Shown: in pieces, positions 11,172-19,937 of the stretch
Position numbering within the stretch: position 1 is the stretch's first letter
Layout of the letters: every line of letters starts with the position of its first letter
Origin: Prinsepia uniflora
Lineage: Eukaryota; Streptophyta; Magnoliopsida; Rosales; Rosaceae
DNA length: 64,000 nt
Assembly: GCA_032719365.1 (NCBI GenBank)
Contig: CM064867.1
Coordinates: 55,554,601 to 55,618,600, forward strand
Reading direction: 5' to 3'
Notes under the pieces: model-generated
What the model saw: only the letters and a program-made list of their open reading frames with translations
Database searches by the model: none
Told to the model about the DNA's origin: nothing
Position numbers and translations under genes: made by a program

Positions 11172-11195
11172 GGTCGGGGTCTGGCTCTGATACCA
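11172..11195 (-). other. Cassandra primer binding site
   Basis: The minus strand reads TGGTATCAGAGCCAGACC and continues for six more bases. This is the initiator-Met tRNA complement extended well beyond the usual 12 bases and is the best-preserved primer site in the window. It lies 3 bases inside the 5' LTR. Confidence 0.92.
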
Positions 11196-11198
11196 AAT

Positions 11199-11530
11199 TG
11201 TCAGGACCCGAACCTCCTCAGTCAGGACCTCACTAATCTAGCACAATATTGTCCGCTTTGGGCCTCCTTGCCCTTGTCCTCACGGTTTTGTTTTCGGGAG
11301 CTCACGGCGCAACTTCCCAGGGGGTCACCCATCTGGAATTGCACCAGCCTCAACTCGCTTAACTTTGGGGTTCCAATCCCCCCCCAAAGCCACTGAGCTC
11401 CCAAAAGGCCTCATGATAGATAGGTGTGTGCCTACACCTTTAAGGCACACCACCATTCCCTTCCCAGACCATTCTCCCCTCGCAGGAATGTGGGATTGTT
11501 CACCGTTCCTTCCAGGACACGGGTCTTACA
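11199..11530 (-). repeat. Cassandra-type 5' LTR
   Basis: The right LTR of the TRIM is the 5' LTR on the minus strand and is directly followed by the primer site. It contains the second 5S-like domain, whose GGGTGACC block is closer to plant 5S than the GGGTAACC of the other LTR. Confidence 0.9.
11300..11392 (-). ncRNA. 5S rRNA-like domain in Cassandra LTR (right copy)
   Basis: This is the second copy of the 5S-like block. AAGTTAAGCG, GATGGGTGACC and CCTGGGAAGT are all present on the minus strand, and GGGTGACC is the 5S form. As the 5' LTR copy it is the one positioned to start element-length transcripts. Confidence 0.8.
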
Positions 11531-11734
11531 ACTCAAGGATCTGAAATCATCTCTCCCTAACGAATTGTATGTCTGCTAGCTAAACTTGGCAAGGCACATA
11601 GGAAGGAGAAACAATGGCATCTTGTAACTTCTCTAGCACTATGTGGAGTCAATTTCAATGTGTTTCATACGCTCGTGAAAAGTGGATTTATGTTATATGT
11701 AGAGATGCTTCACTATCATGATATACTGGTGCAT
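11531..11734 (-). pseudogene. Copia pol 3'-end fragment, left of P1
   Basis: ACTCAAGGATCTGAAATCATC and the following 180 bp match the units at about 26960-27110 and 27693-27890. On the minus strand these decode as the RNase H C-terminus and end of a copia pol. The fragment ends with TGCAT (11730-11734), the target duplication of P1, and continues after P1 at 26424. It is one copia relic split by P1. Its left edge joins the Cassandra element directly. Confidence 0.75.
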
Positions 11735-13612
11735 TTTAACGACCCTCTTAGTAATCACAGGATTATCATGAGATTAATGAGATTTAATCAAGGATTATCA
11801 GACGATTTATGGTGAAATGACGAGTTTGCCCCTAGACAGGGAAAATGTTGACTTTTGACTTAGGAGGTCATTTGTACTAGACGGAGGCCCATTGCGTAGA
11901 TCGCGGGATGGTGATTACATAGATAGGTGGCACGTTGATTTTGGACATTGGGAGGTTATTTTGCAGGTCAAGGATCATTTTAATCGAATATTACGGTGCA
12001 TGTACTCCGAGGAAGTTGACTTTGAATGTTAAATAGTGGGACCCAAAATATCTTGTAGGACCATATGATGAGTGACAAGTGTCACACTCACCCACAGATC
12101 CTTATCCCTTGCACAAATCCCTTTCTTCTTTGTTTCATCCACCTAAAAACTGACCCCCACCTCTTTCCATCAACTTCTTCATCTGTGGCTTCAACTTGAG
12201 AGGGAGAGAGTGAGGTTGAAAGTCTAAGAGGGATGATGGAGGGACGAGGAAGCACAAAGGGGTTGGCTAGTACCTAGATATAGGCTCTAGTTGTGCTCGT
12301 CAAGTTTCTTCCAGGCTACAGGAAGGAAAATGAGAAGAAAAGGATGCAGGATGCTGCTCTGGAGGTTTCTCAAAGCTCAAATGTGGCTATCGAGCTTGGA
12401 TTGGAGGCTTTGAAGGCTCGGACGTCCCGGAGGCTTTGGATTGGCTTATAGCTCGTGTTTTGAGCGAGTAGCGGTACTATGAGTGGACTTTTGTTTTCCA
12501 AAACCCCATGCGTGCATTTTTACATGATTTTATACGATTTATTATGAGAATTGTTTGATGGTTGGTTACGTACAATTTTTATGGATTACTTGGGAAATTT
12601 ATGAATATTTAAAAAAAGTGTTATTAAAGCGTTTTGCGTGGAAATTGGGTTTAATAAACCCTGGATCCTCAACGAGTCATGGGAATTGGTTTTATACATA
12701 TTAGTTCATGTTTATATGAATTGGATTTTATATGATTTTATCGAATATTTTAGTGGTTCGATTTACGAGGTTTGATGGATTTGTGATTTGGGCTTAGGCG
12801 GGGCTATGAGTTGAGTCCTGGTTTCTGAACATGGTTTGTGTTATGGATATATGATTATTGGATACTAGTGATTCCTTGGTATTTTTGATGATTGTGATAC
12901 TTTTGATGATGTGTTAATATGATGTGAGATGTTATGATGGTTGTGATGATTGTGATGGTGTGAAATGTGATGTGGATACCCTCCTTGAGATGGCAGATTT
13001 GGTTGGACCGTCTCGGACGTCGAGGTAATGCTCCATAGTTCCCGAGACCAATATTGTGATAGGTAGTCTTGGACGTCGAGGTAAAGCTCTATAGTCCCCA
13101 AGACTTGTGAGTAGTCTCAGACGTCGAGGTAATGCTACGTAGTTCCTAAGACTGGGACCGTGACTTAGACGTCAAGGTAATACTCCGTAGTTTCCGAGTG
13201 ATATTAGCCTACCAGCAGTGCATAACTGATATGATGTTTCAGCATGCAGACTTCGAGGTTGGGTTAGTTGATGTGATTGACTGCTTGATGTGTTGTTCGA
13301 TTTAATGTGATTGGTTCTATGTACTGATGTGGTGGTGTTGGCATCCTAGATTTTGTGTGTGGTACTTGAAATGGTTTCTTGTTAGCTGGTTTTAGAAGCT
13401 ATGATTGTCTAGTTACTGCATGTATATTGAGATGGATGTTTTATTCGTAAATATTGATGCATGAATAGCTTCATTAAACAGAGGATTTCATGATTGATTT
13501 CGGAAAAATAGTTTTTCCAAACCTTTGTTTTTGTCCACTCACACTTTTTATTGGTTTTGACACCCTCTAGGTTGATTGCTAACGTGGACAGTGTGAAGAC
13601 TGAGGTATCACG
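11735..13612 (+). repeat. P1 5' LTR, left part
   Basis: It starts TTTAACGACCC, a mutated form of TGTAACGACCC, and aligns with the 3' LTR from 24519. It carries the shared palindrome in degraded form at 12067-12091 and four 39-nt hairpin units at 13010-13200. It is cut at about 13612, where scrambled sequence and N1 begin, and resumes at 20751. Confidence 0.85.
13010..13200 (+). repeat. Tandem hairpin array, P1 5' LTR
   Basis: There are four 39-nt units at 13010-13048, 13066-13104, 13114-13152 and about 13162-13200. Each has a conserved centre GACGTCGAGGTAATGCT and short arms that pair with each other: GTCTCGG/CCGAGAC, GTCTTGG/CCAAGAC, GTCTCAG/CTAAGAC and ACTTAG/CCGAGT. The change from CGG/CCG to TGG/CCA is paired on both arms. 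Confidence 0.85.
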
Positions 13613-13717
13613 GAGAGTGCGTGAACGATGATGGTCCACTACTGTGTAGGTCTGGGGAGGCATCACGATGAGTGCGTGAACGATGAGGCATCACTTTTTT
13701 TTAGTATTGTGAGGTCT
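13613..13717. other. Scrambled junction between P1 LTR and N1
   Basis: Short pieces of P1 LTR (GAGGCATCAC, GTGCGTGAACGATGA, the latter twice) alternate with pieces of N1 gag (GATGATGGTCCACTACTGTG, AGGTCTGGGG). The region looks like a repair patch assembled from both neighbours. A T8 run is at about 13694-13701. Confidence 0.6.
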
Positions 13718-14440
13718 GGGGACTCCCAAAGCGACCAGGTCCTCCTCGGCCGCGCGGGAACGATGATGTTCCACTACTATGTCCTCCCTTTGATCCCCGC
13801 GTCGTCCCTCTCCAGATGACTGTCGTGCCCGGTGTGTCGCCAGACCAGACTCGACACGTACCTCGGCATCCACCATGTCTCTCCGGGTAGGATGACTGGC
13901 AGCTGTCCCACCTGCCCGAATATCCCCTTGGAGTCCAAGCTCAAACCTCTGACATTTATCTTCTTCTGTGCTCACAAAGGCTACTGCGAACCGAGAAAGT
14001 TTCACAATGGTCTACTCATAATCCGTAACCGACGAATCGTCTTGCTCAAGCCGTAAAAACTCTACCTCGCGGGCAGCGAGATAAGATCGCGGGTAGGACT
14101 GGTGGTCCAAGAATCTCGCACGAAAGACCTCCCAAGTAGTAGTGTGGACAGACCAACCCGACATCTCCAGGCCATACCACCACTGGTAGGCCCCGCCTTC
14201 CAGTAAGAAGGTCGCCAATGCCACGCGCTCTTCCGGTGGGCAGTGCATCACAGTAAAGATCCTCTCCCATCTGGCTATCCATTCGTGAGCATCCTCGGGG
14301 TTTGATCCCACACTAAAGTTCGTGGCTCCCAAACTTTGAGCCCGTTCGATACTCGTACACTCCATCTTTCTAGCTATTTCCTCGTCAGTCCGTGCTTGAG
14401 GAATTCTCCTTGGAGGCATAACCCACAGTTTAAGAGGCAT
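13718..14440 (-). pseudogene. gag: gag fragment of the truncated N1 tandem copy
   Basis: On the minus strand an ORF of 142 residues starts at 14440 (MPLKLWVMPPRR) and matches the gag start at 19844 of the full N1 copy. It shows the typical retrotransposon gag segment with EWIARWERIF at about residues 52-61, QWWYG near 86-90 and REVEFLRLEQ near 123-132. It ends in a stop at 14012. A second open frame (13691-14005) continues the gag with FAVAFVSTEEDKC and a Q/R-rich tail. Relative to the 19.1-19.3 kb copy it lacks about 40 bp near 13795. Everything downstream (protease to integrase, and this copy's own 3' LTR) is missing. Confidence 0.85.
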
Positions 14441-14518
14441 AGATTAGATAACAACATCTTTAAGTGTCAAAAGTACCAAGTACTGACCGCTAGTCTAGCA
14501 TGTTGACCTCAACCTAGT

Positions 14519-14530
14519 GCTATGATACCA
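14519..14530 (-). other. Primer binding site beside the middle N1 LTR
   Basis: The plus strand reads GCTATGATACCA, one mismatch from GCTCTGATACCA. It lies 3 bp outside the LTR at 14534, on the side away from N1's main body. So this LTR acts as the 3' LTR of the full copy and the 5' LTR of the truncated gag copy to its left. Confidence 0.85.
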
Positions 14531-14533
14531 AGT

Positions 14534-15341
14534 TGACAAGACCCGCCCCGATCCCCCTAGGATCACCCAGGGACGTGCCCTTCTCCCGTCTGACACCCGA
14601 CCTCGCAATACCAAAAATTACCCTTAAAGGAATTCAAATGCATAAATATCCAAATTTAAGTCATATATAGTATCAGAATACAAATAGTGTAAGACAAGGG
14701 ATAGTTTCCAAATACAGGTTATTGAGCACGACTCTAGACATTCTACGTGCCAACCTACCCAGCAGTAGGGTTCAGGTGCGCAACATAAACCTATGCCTCT
14801 TCCTCGGGATCCTCTTCTTCCTCAGTAGAACCACCTGGAGGGGTTAGTAAAACATAAGGGTGAGTTTTCTAATGAATTAATAAGAGAGAAGGAAATGAAT
14901 TGAACCGTCCAGATGAGTCCTAGGCTGAGGTGAATGGCTAGAAATTGTTTTGGCAAAAAGAATTGTTTAAAAATGTAGCCAATAGGGACAAGATCCAGAA
15001 TTTGGGGAAAATGGGTGTTTGGGATGAGTGACACTTGTCACTCATCCAAGGGTCCAGATTGATCTGATTTTTAAATCAGATCCTAATATTATAATATTAT
15101 TTTATTTCGAATCTCGGTTCGTTCGGTTAATCGATTTTACTTCCGGCACCATAACGTTTTTGTCGTACGTCCGTTTTCGACGTGCCGCCTGCCTACGGAC
15201 TTGTGACGTCCTAGTCTACGTCACGGGCATGGGTCAATGTCCTAAATATTTCCCGAGGCAAAAGTCAACTTTTTCCCCCATTTAGGGGCAAAATGGTCAT
15301 TTTACAATAAAATAGTATTTACGAAAGTTCGGGTCATTACA
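14534..15341 (-). repeat. N1 middle LTR (3' LTR of full copy, 5' LTR of truncated copy)
   Basis: This 808-bp LTR begins TGACAAGACCCG on the plus strand and ends GGTCATTACA. It pairs with 19938-20750, with several percent divergence by eye. The shared 26-bp palindrome is intact at 15022-15047. It has a primer site on its left and a purine tract (minus strand AAGATGGGTAGAT, about 15342-15354) on its right. Confidence 0.92.
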
Positions 15342-15376
15342 ATCTACCCATCTTACAAAAATTTCGTCCTCGAAAT

Positions 15377-15676
15377 TTACTCAAATAGAAAGGGGTACTG
15401 TTCCCTCATTAAGTCTTCAGGTTCCCACGTGGCTTCCTCGACATCATGGTTCCTCCACAGTACTTTCACCAATCGAATCGTTTTGTTTCTCAAAACTTTG
15501 TTCTTCCAATCCAAAATCTGCACTGATTTCTCTTCAAAACTCAGATCAGTCATCAATTCCAATGATTGCTCCGGCAAAGCATCTGAATCATCCCGTAGGT
15601 ACTTCTGTAACATGGACACATGGAAAACATCGTGCACTCTGGCAAGTTCTGAAGGTAATGCTAACCGGTATGCCAC
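15377..15676 (-). pseudogene. pol: N1 integrase C-terminus with chromodomain-like end
   Basis: This 99-residue frame continues from the GPY/F module. It has the usual VHDVFHVSML motif (residues 14-23), then a region ending VLWRNHDVEEATWEPEDLM (residues 72-90), which is the typical chromodomain-like tail of plant chromoviral integrases. Such tails can direct insertion to particular chromatin. It ends in a natural stop at 15377, 35 bp before the LTR. The start shown is an internal Met; the frame is open from the stop at 15698. Confidence 0.85.
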
Positions 15677-15697
15677 GGGTCTAATCCTCTCGGTGAT

Positions 15698-15997
15698 CTA
15701 GTATGGTCCAAAATAACGCAGACTCAACTTCCCACGTCGGCCAAAATGCATAATCCCTTTCCATGGTGATAGCTTTAGGAACACAAAATCTCCGACCTCA
15801 AATTCCAAGTCTCGAATCCTTCGATCAGCATAGCTCTTTTGGCGATCTTGTGCTATTTTTAATCTTTCCTTGATAATTCGGACTGTTTCCTGGGTCATGT
15901 CCATCAAAGCCGGCCCTACTACCGCTCGCTCTCCTACCTCCATCCAGCAGATAGGTGTCCTGCACTGCCGACGATACAGTTCCTCGTAGGGTGCCAT
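15698..15997 (-). pseudogene. pol: N1 integrase, GPY/F module segment
   Basis: Minus-strand frame of 99 residues beginning MAPYEELYRR. It includes the integrase C-terminal region with VGDFVFLKLSPW at about residues 67-78 and ends in FGPY, the GPY/F motif typical of gypsy integrases. A TAG at 15698-15700 interrupts the frame directly after the motif, and another at 16034-16036 lies before it. Both sit within otherwise continuous homology, so they are point breaks in one polyprotein. Confidence 0.88.
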
Positions 15998-16033
15998 CTT
16001 GATACTTCCCTGATAACTGTTGTTGTATGCGAA

Positions 16034-16363
16034 CTACATCAAAGGCAAATGAGTATCCCACGAATCCTGAAACTGCAGCACACAAGACCTCATCATGTCT
16101 TCCATGGTCTGAATAGTCCTCTCTGACTGTCCATCGGTCTGTGGATGGAAAACTGTACTGAAATGTAAGTTTGTACCCAAAGTGTTCTGTAAACTCTGCC
16201 AGAACCTGGAAGTGAAACGCGGATCTCGATCAGACACTATCGACTCCGGCGTACCATGAAGTCGAATGATCTCTTTCACAAACAGCTGAGCCAGTCGGTT
16301 TGGCTTATATGTCTCCTGTACCGGTAAGAATTGAGCTTGGTTAATCGGTCTACAATCACCCAA
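16034..16363 (-). pseudogene. pol: N1 integrase catalytic core segment
   Basis: This 109-residue frame holds the second and third acidic residues of the integrase core: D45 in SDRDPRF and E81 in TDGQSER, with 35 residues between them as in D,D-35-E integrases. The first Asp is in the preceding frame. A frameshift near 16345 separates the two parts, and a TAG at 16034-16036 ends this one. Confidence 0.9.
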
Positions 16364-17523
16364 ACTCCATCGAATCTACTCCGATTCCTCGGAAACTTAA
16401 AGACAAAATCCATGGTAATGTGATCCCACTTCCATTCGGGAATCGAAAGTGGTTGCATAGCCCCATACAGTCTCTGCCACTCTGCCTTGACCTGCTGACA
16501 GGTCAAACATCTTCTCACAAACTCTGCAATATCCTTTTTCATTCCTGCCCACCAATAATGGTTTCGGAGGGTACGGTACATCTTTGTACCTCCTGGATGC
16601 ATGGCATAAGCCGAACTGTGGGCTTCCTCAAGAATCGCTGCCCGTAACTCTGCCACTGCAGGAACACACAAACGGCCCAGTTTCATCAGAGTTTCATCAC
16701 CTTGGATGGTAAAGTCTTGCCTCTCATCCGCTTCAACCTCGATCATGTAGATACAAAGTGTCGGATCTTGAAGTTGTGCCTCAATAATCCAATCGACTAG
16801 CACAAGTCGTACATGAAAATTGGCTAACAAAGCTCCCTGCTCATCCATCCCCAGCATAACTCCAGCCCTTCGGAGTTCCACTAGCAAAGGAAGGTACACC
16901 ATCCTCAGGTGTGGAACTGATCCCGCTGATTTTCTGCTAAGTACGTCTGCCACGACATTTGCCTTTTCTGGATGACACTCAATTGTACAATCGTAATCCT
17001 TGATCAGTTCCAACCACCTTCGTTGTCTCACGTTCAACTCCTTTTGAGTGAACAAATGCTTTAGACTCTGATGATCGGTGAATATCCTACAAGTCACCCC
17101 GTACAGATAATGTCTCCAGATTTTTAAAGCATGAACCACCGCTGCCAACTCCAGATTGTGCGTAGGATAATTCAGTTCATGTGTCTTTAGTTGCCTCGAT
17201 GCATAAGCGATAACTCTACCATTCTGCATCAGCACGCAACCCAAACCCTGTAATGATGCGTCACTATAGACTTCGAACTCTCCAATGTTATAAGGTAAGG
17301 CAAGAACAGGTGCGGTAGTTAACCGAGATTTTAGTTCTTGATAATTCTGCTCGCACCGTTCGTCCCAAACAAACTTTACTCCTTTCCTGGTCAAACGAGT
17401 CAACTGTGCGGCGATACTAGAGAAGCCCTCAACAAATCTCCGGTAGTATCCTGCCAAACCAACGAAACTCCGTACCTCAGTTACGGTCGTCGGTCTAGCC
17501 CAATTTGTAACAGCTTCGGTCTT
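16276..17523 (-). pseudogene. pol: N1 RNase H and integrase N-terminal region
   Basis: This is the longest open frame in the window. Counting from the leucine codon at 17457, RNase H acidic residues are D66 (YSDAS), E103 (NLELAA), D128 (FTDHQ) and D171 (VADVLSR). The integrase zinc-binding motif follows as H280, H287, C317 and C320 in HSSAYAMHPGG...CLTCQQVK. The first catalytic Asp is at 350 (TMDFV). The frame is open back to the TAG at 17524, so no ATG start is implied. It degrades at the frameshift near 16345. Confidence 0.92.
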
Positions 17524-18009
17524 CTAGGGATCCACACTAATCCTGTCTGCTGATACCACATGTCCCAGAAAACCAATGTTGTTTAGCCAAAACTGGCACT
17601 TACTCAGCTTGGCGTATAACTGTTTCTGCCTTAGTTTTCCTAACACCAACCGTAGGTGTTTCTCATGGGCCCTAGCACTCCTTGAGTACACTAGAATATC
17701 ATCAATGAACACGATCACAAATTTATCCAAATAAGATCGAACGACCCTATTCATCAGATCCATGAATGCTGCTGGAGCATTCGTCGAGCGGAAAGACATC
17801 ACTAGGAACTCATAGTGTCTGTATCTAGTCCGAAACGCTGTCTTCGGAACATCCTCCTCAACAATCCTCAACTGGTGATAACAAGATCGTAAATCAGTCT
17901 TCGAGAAGTACCGTGCTCCCCGCAGTTGATCGAATAGATCATCAATCCTCGGTAAGGCGTATAGGTTCCTTACCGTGACCTTGTTGAGCTGTCGATAGTC
18001 CACACACAA
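17524..18009 (-). pseudogene. pol: N1 reverse transcriptase core
   Basis: This 161-residue frame begins inside the RT (CVDYRQLNK). Landmarks are FSKTDL (residues 35-40), with the first catalytic Asp, and FIDDILVYS (101-109), the gypsy form of the YxDD active site. The downstream KCQFW...FLGHVVS segment of the thumb is also present. It ends at a TAG at 17524-17526. The active-site residues are intact, so inactivation comes from the flanking breaks. Confidence 0.93.
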
Positions 18010-18319
18010 GCGGAGGCTCCCCTCCTTCTTTTTTCACAAATAACACCGGTGCTCCCCACGGTGAAGTACTTGGTTGGATGAATCCCAAATCCACCAACTC
18101 ATGCAATTGGGTTTTCAGCTCCCGCAACTCAGCCGGTGCCATTCGATACGGTGCCAGTGATATAGGTCGTGTATCGGGGAGTAGTTCAATCGTGAACTCG
18201 ATCTCTCGATGTGGTGGTAATTCAGGCAAATCTTCCGGGAACACATCCGGAAACTCTCGCACCACAGGCATATCATCAGCACTCGGAGTGTCAATCTGCG
18301 TCGTCACAACATGTGCCAT
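17942..18319 (-). pseudogene. pol: N1 protease-RT linker and RT N-terminus
   Basis: This 125-residue frame starts MAHVVTTQ. It contains FPDVFPEDLPELPP, the conserved leader of gypsy RT, and then SPWGAPVLFVKKE. Near 18010 the RT homology passes into the overlapping frame at 17524-18009, showing a small indel in a purine run. A stop codon at 18326 separates it from the protease frame. Confidence 0.9.
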
Positions 18320-18325
18320 ATAACC

Positions 18326-19051
18326 CTAACATCCTTTCCGTAGAAGCTTGGTAGCGGCAAGCGAAGAAATTAATTCAGGTCGCGGACCGTCACGCTCTCC
18401 CTGAAAAGTAACCTCCGACAAACCCGGACTCCGTAGAATCACTCGCCTACTACAACAATCAATGAGCGAACCATGCTCCGTCAACCAATCCATTCCCAAG
18501 ATAACATAGAAGTCATGGATATCCATAAGGATTAGATCAGCTAGTAAATCCACATCCTCCACTCTTATTGGGCACCTCCCAATCACCTGATTCACTATGT
18601 ACACGACTCCCATCGGTGTACCAACACCCATCTCACTATCTAAGGCTGACACCTCACAATCTAACATACCCGCACAACTCCTCGAAATAAAGGAATGGGT
18701 AGCCCCAACATCCATTAACACTTGTACAACAAGATTTGAGATATGAAGAGTACCTGTAACGACACCAGGTGCCGTCCTGGCTTGCTGCTCTGTGACTACA
18801 AAAACACGAGCTCGTGGTCCGGTAGCCTGTCCCCGCCCACGTGCTCCATGATTCTCACTACGGGCTCTACTCTGCCCCTGGCCTCCGACAGTGTTGGAAG
18901 CCGAACTCTGCATTGCACTGGTGCCTCCTGTATCGTTGCCCCTATTCAAAGCTGGGCACTCCCGAGCATAGTGGCCTGAACCTCCACAGGCAAAGCAAAC
19001 GAGTACACCTGGTCTGTCAGCTGACCCATTGGATGCACCACTCCATGACAT
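18326..19051 (-). pseudogene. gag-pol: N1 gag zinc knuckle and aspartic protease
   Basis: This 241-residue frame has a CCHC zinc knuckle at C19, C22, H27 and C32 (CFACGGSGHYAREC), the nucleocapsid RNA-binding motif, then a G/R/Q-rich linker. The protease active site is at residues 112-121 (LMDVGATHSF), and the ILGMDWL motif is at 184-190. The residue after the active-site Asp is Val (D114-V115-G116), where Ser or Thr is usual in this family, so protease activity is doubtful. Confidence 0.9.
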
Positions 19052-19844
19052 GCACTGACTTGTACCAGATCTCTACCGTGATCTCTGGGGACTCCCAAAG
19101 CGACCAGGTCCACCTCGACCGCGCGAGAATGATGATTTTCCACTACTGTGTCCTCCGTTCGATCCTCGACGGCTCACTGGTCCAAGATACGAACGATCCC
19201 TGCGTCGTCCCTCTCCAGATGACTGTCGTGCCCGGTGTGTCGCCAGACCAGACTCGACATGAACTGCGGCATCCACCATGTCTCTCAATGTAGCATGACT
19301 GGCAGCTGTCACACCTGCCCGAATATCTTCTCAGAGTCCAAGCTCAAACCTCTGACATTTATCCTCTTCTATGCTCACAAAGGCTGCTGCGAACCGATAA
19401 AGTTTCACAAAAGGTGTGCTCATAATCCGTCACCGACGAATCACCTTGCTCAAGTCATAAAAACTCTGCCTCACGGGCAGCGCGAAAAGATCGCGGGTAG
19501 GATTGGTGGTCCAAGAATCTCGCACGAAAGACCTCCCAAGTAGTAGTGTGGACAGACCAACCCGACATCTCCAGGCCATACCACCACTGCTAGGCCCCGC
19601 CTTTCAGTAGGAAGGTGGCCAATGCCACGCGCTCTTCCAGTGGGCAGTGCATCACAGTAAAGATCCTCTCCCATCTGGCTATCCATTCGTGAGCATCCTC
19701 GGGGTTTGATCCCCCACTAAAGTTCGTGGCTCCCAAACGTTGAGCCTGTTCGATACTCGCACAATCCATCTTTCTAGCTATTTCCTTGTCAGTCCGTGCT
19801 TGAGGAAATCTCCTTGGAGGCATAACCCACTGTTTAAGAGGCAT
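19052..19844 (-). pseudogene. gag: N1 gag
   Basis: Minus-strand gag starts with MPLKQW at 19844 and matches the partner copy at 14440. The first frame (84 residues) has EWIARWERIF and ends at a TAG at 19590-19592. The homologous position in the left copy is open. Homology continues past it to the REAEFL-type segment and an arginine- and glycine-rich tail (19073-19312) that leads into the zinc-knuckle frame after another stop. Gag would form the particle shell. This copy cannot be translated whole. Confidence 0.87.
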
Positions 19845-19937
19845 AGATTAGATAACAACATCTTTAAGTGTCAGAGGTACCAAGTACTAACCGCTAGTCT
19901 AGCATGTTGACCTTAACCTAGTGCTCTGATACCAAGT
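19845..19937 (-). other. N1 leader with primer binding site
   Basis: This untranslated leader lies between the 5' LTR and the gag ATG. The primer site is at 19923-19934 (minus strand TGGTATCAGAGC), 3 bp inside the LTR. The matching leader of the truncated copy is at 14441-14533. Confidence 0.9.

Larger units (their letters stand above)
10797..11530 (-). mobile_element. Cassandra-type TRIM retrotransposon
   Basis: Two direct repeats of 331 and 332 bp (10797-11127, 11199-11530) enclose only 71 bp. On the minus strand the element starts TGTAAGACCCGTGTCC and ends GGGTCCTGACA. The inner 71 bp hold an initiator-Met primer site extended to TGGTATCAGAGCCAGACC and a purine tract AAGGGGGGTGGAT, and have no coding capacity. 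Each LTR carries a 5S rRNA-like domain. This combination defines the Cassandra family, whose LTRs carry 5S-derived Pol III promoters. No flanking duplication is seen: the left neighbour is a truncated LTR and the right neighbour is copia sequence, so the element lies at a rearranged junction. The family name rests on recognising the 5S domain, not on a database search. Confidence 0.9.

Noticed and set aside
10872..11396. A 174-residue open frame across the Cassandra element
   Set aside because: It crosses both LTRs, repeats itself because the LTRs repeat, and reads the 5S-like domain on the wrong strand.
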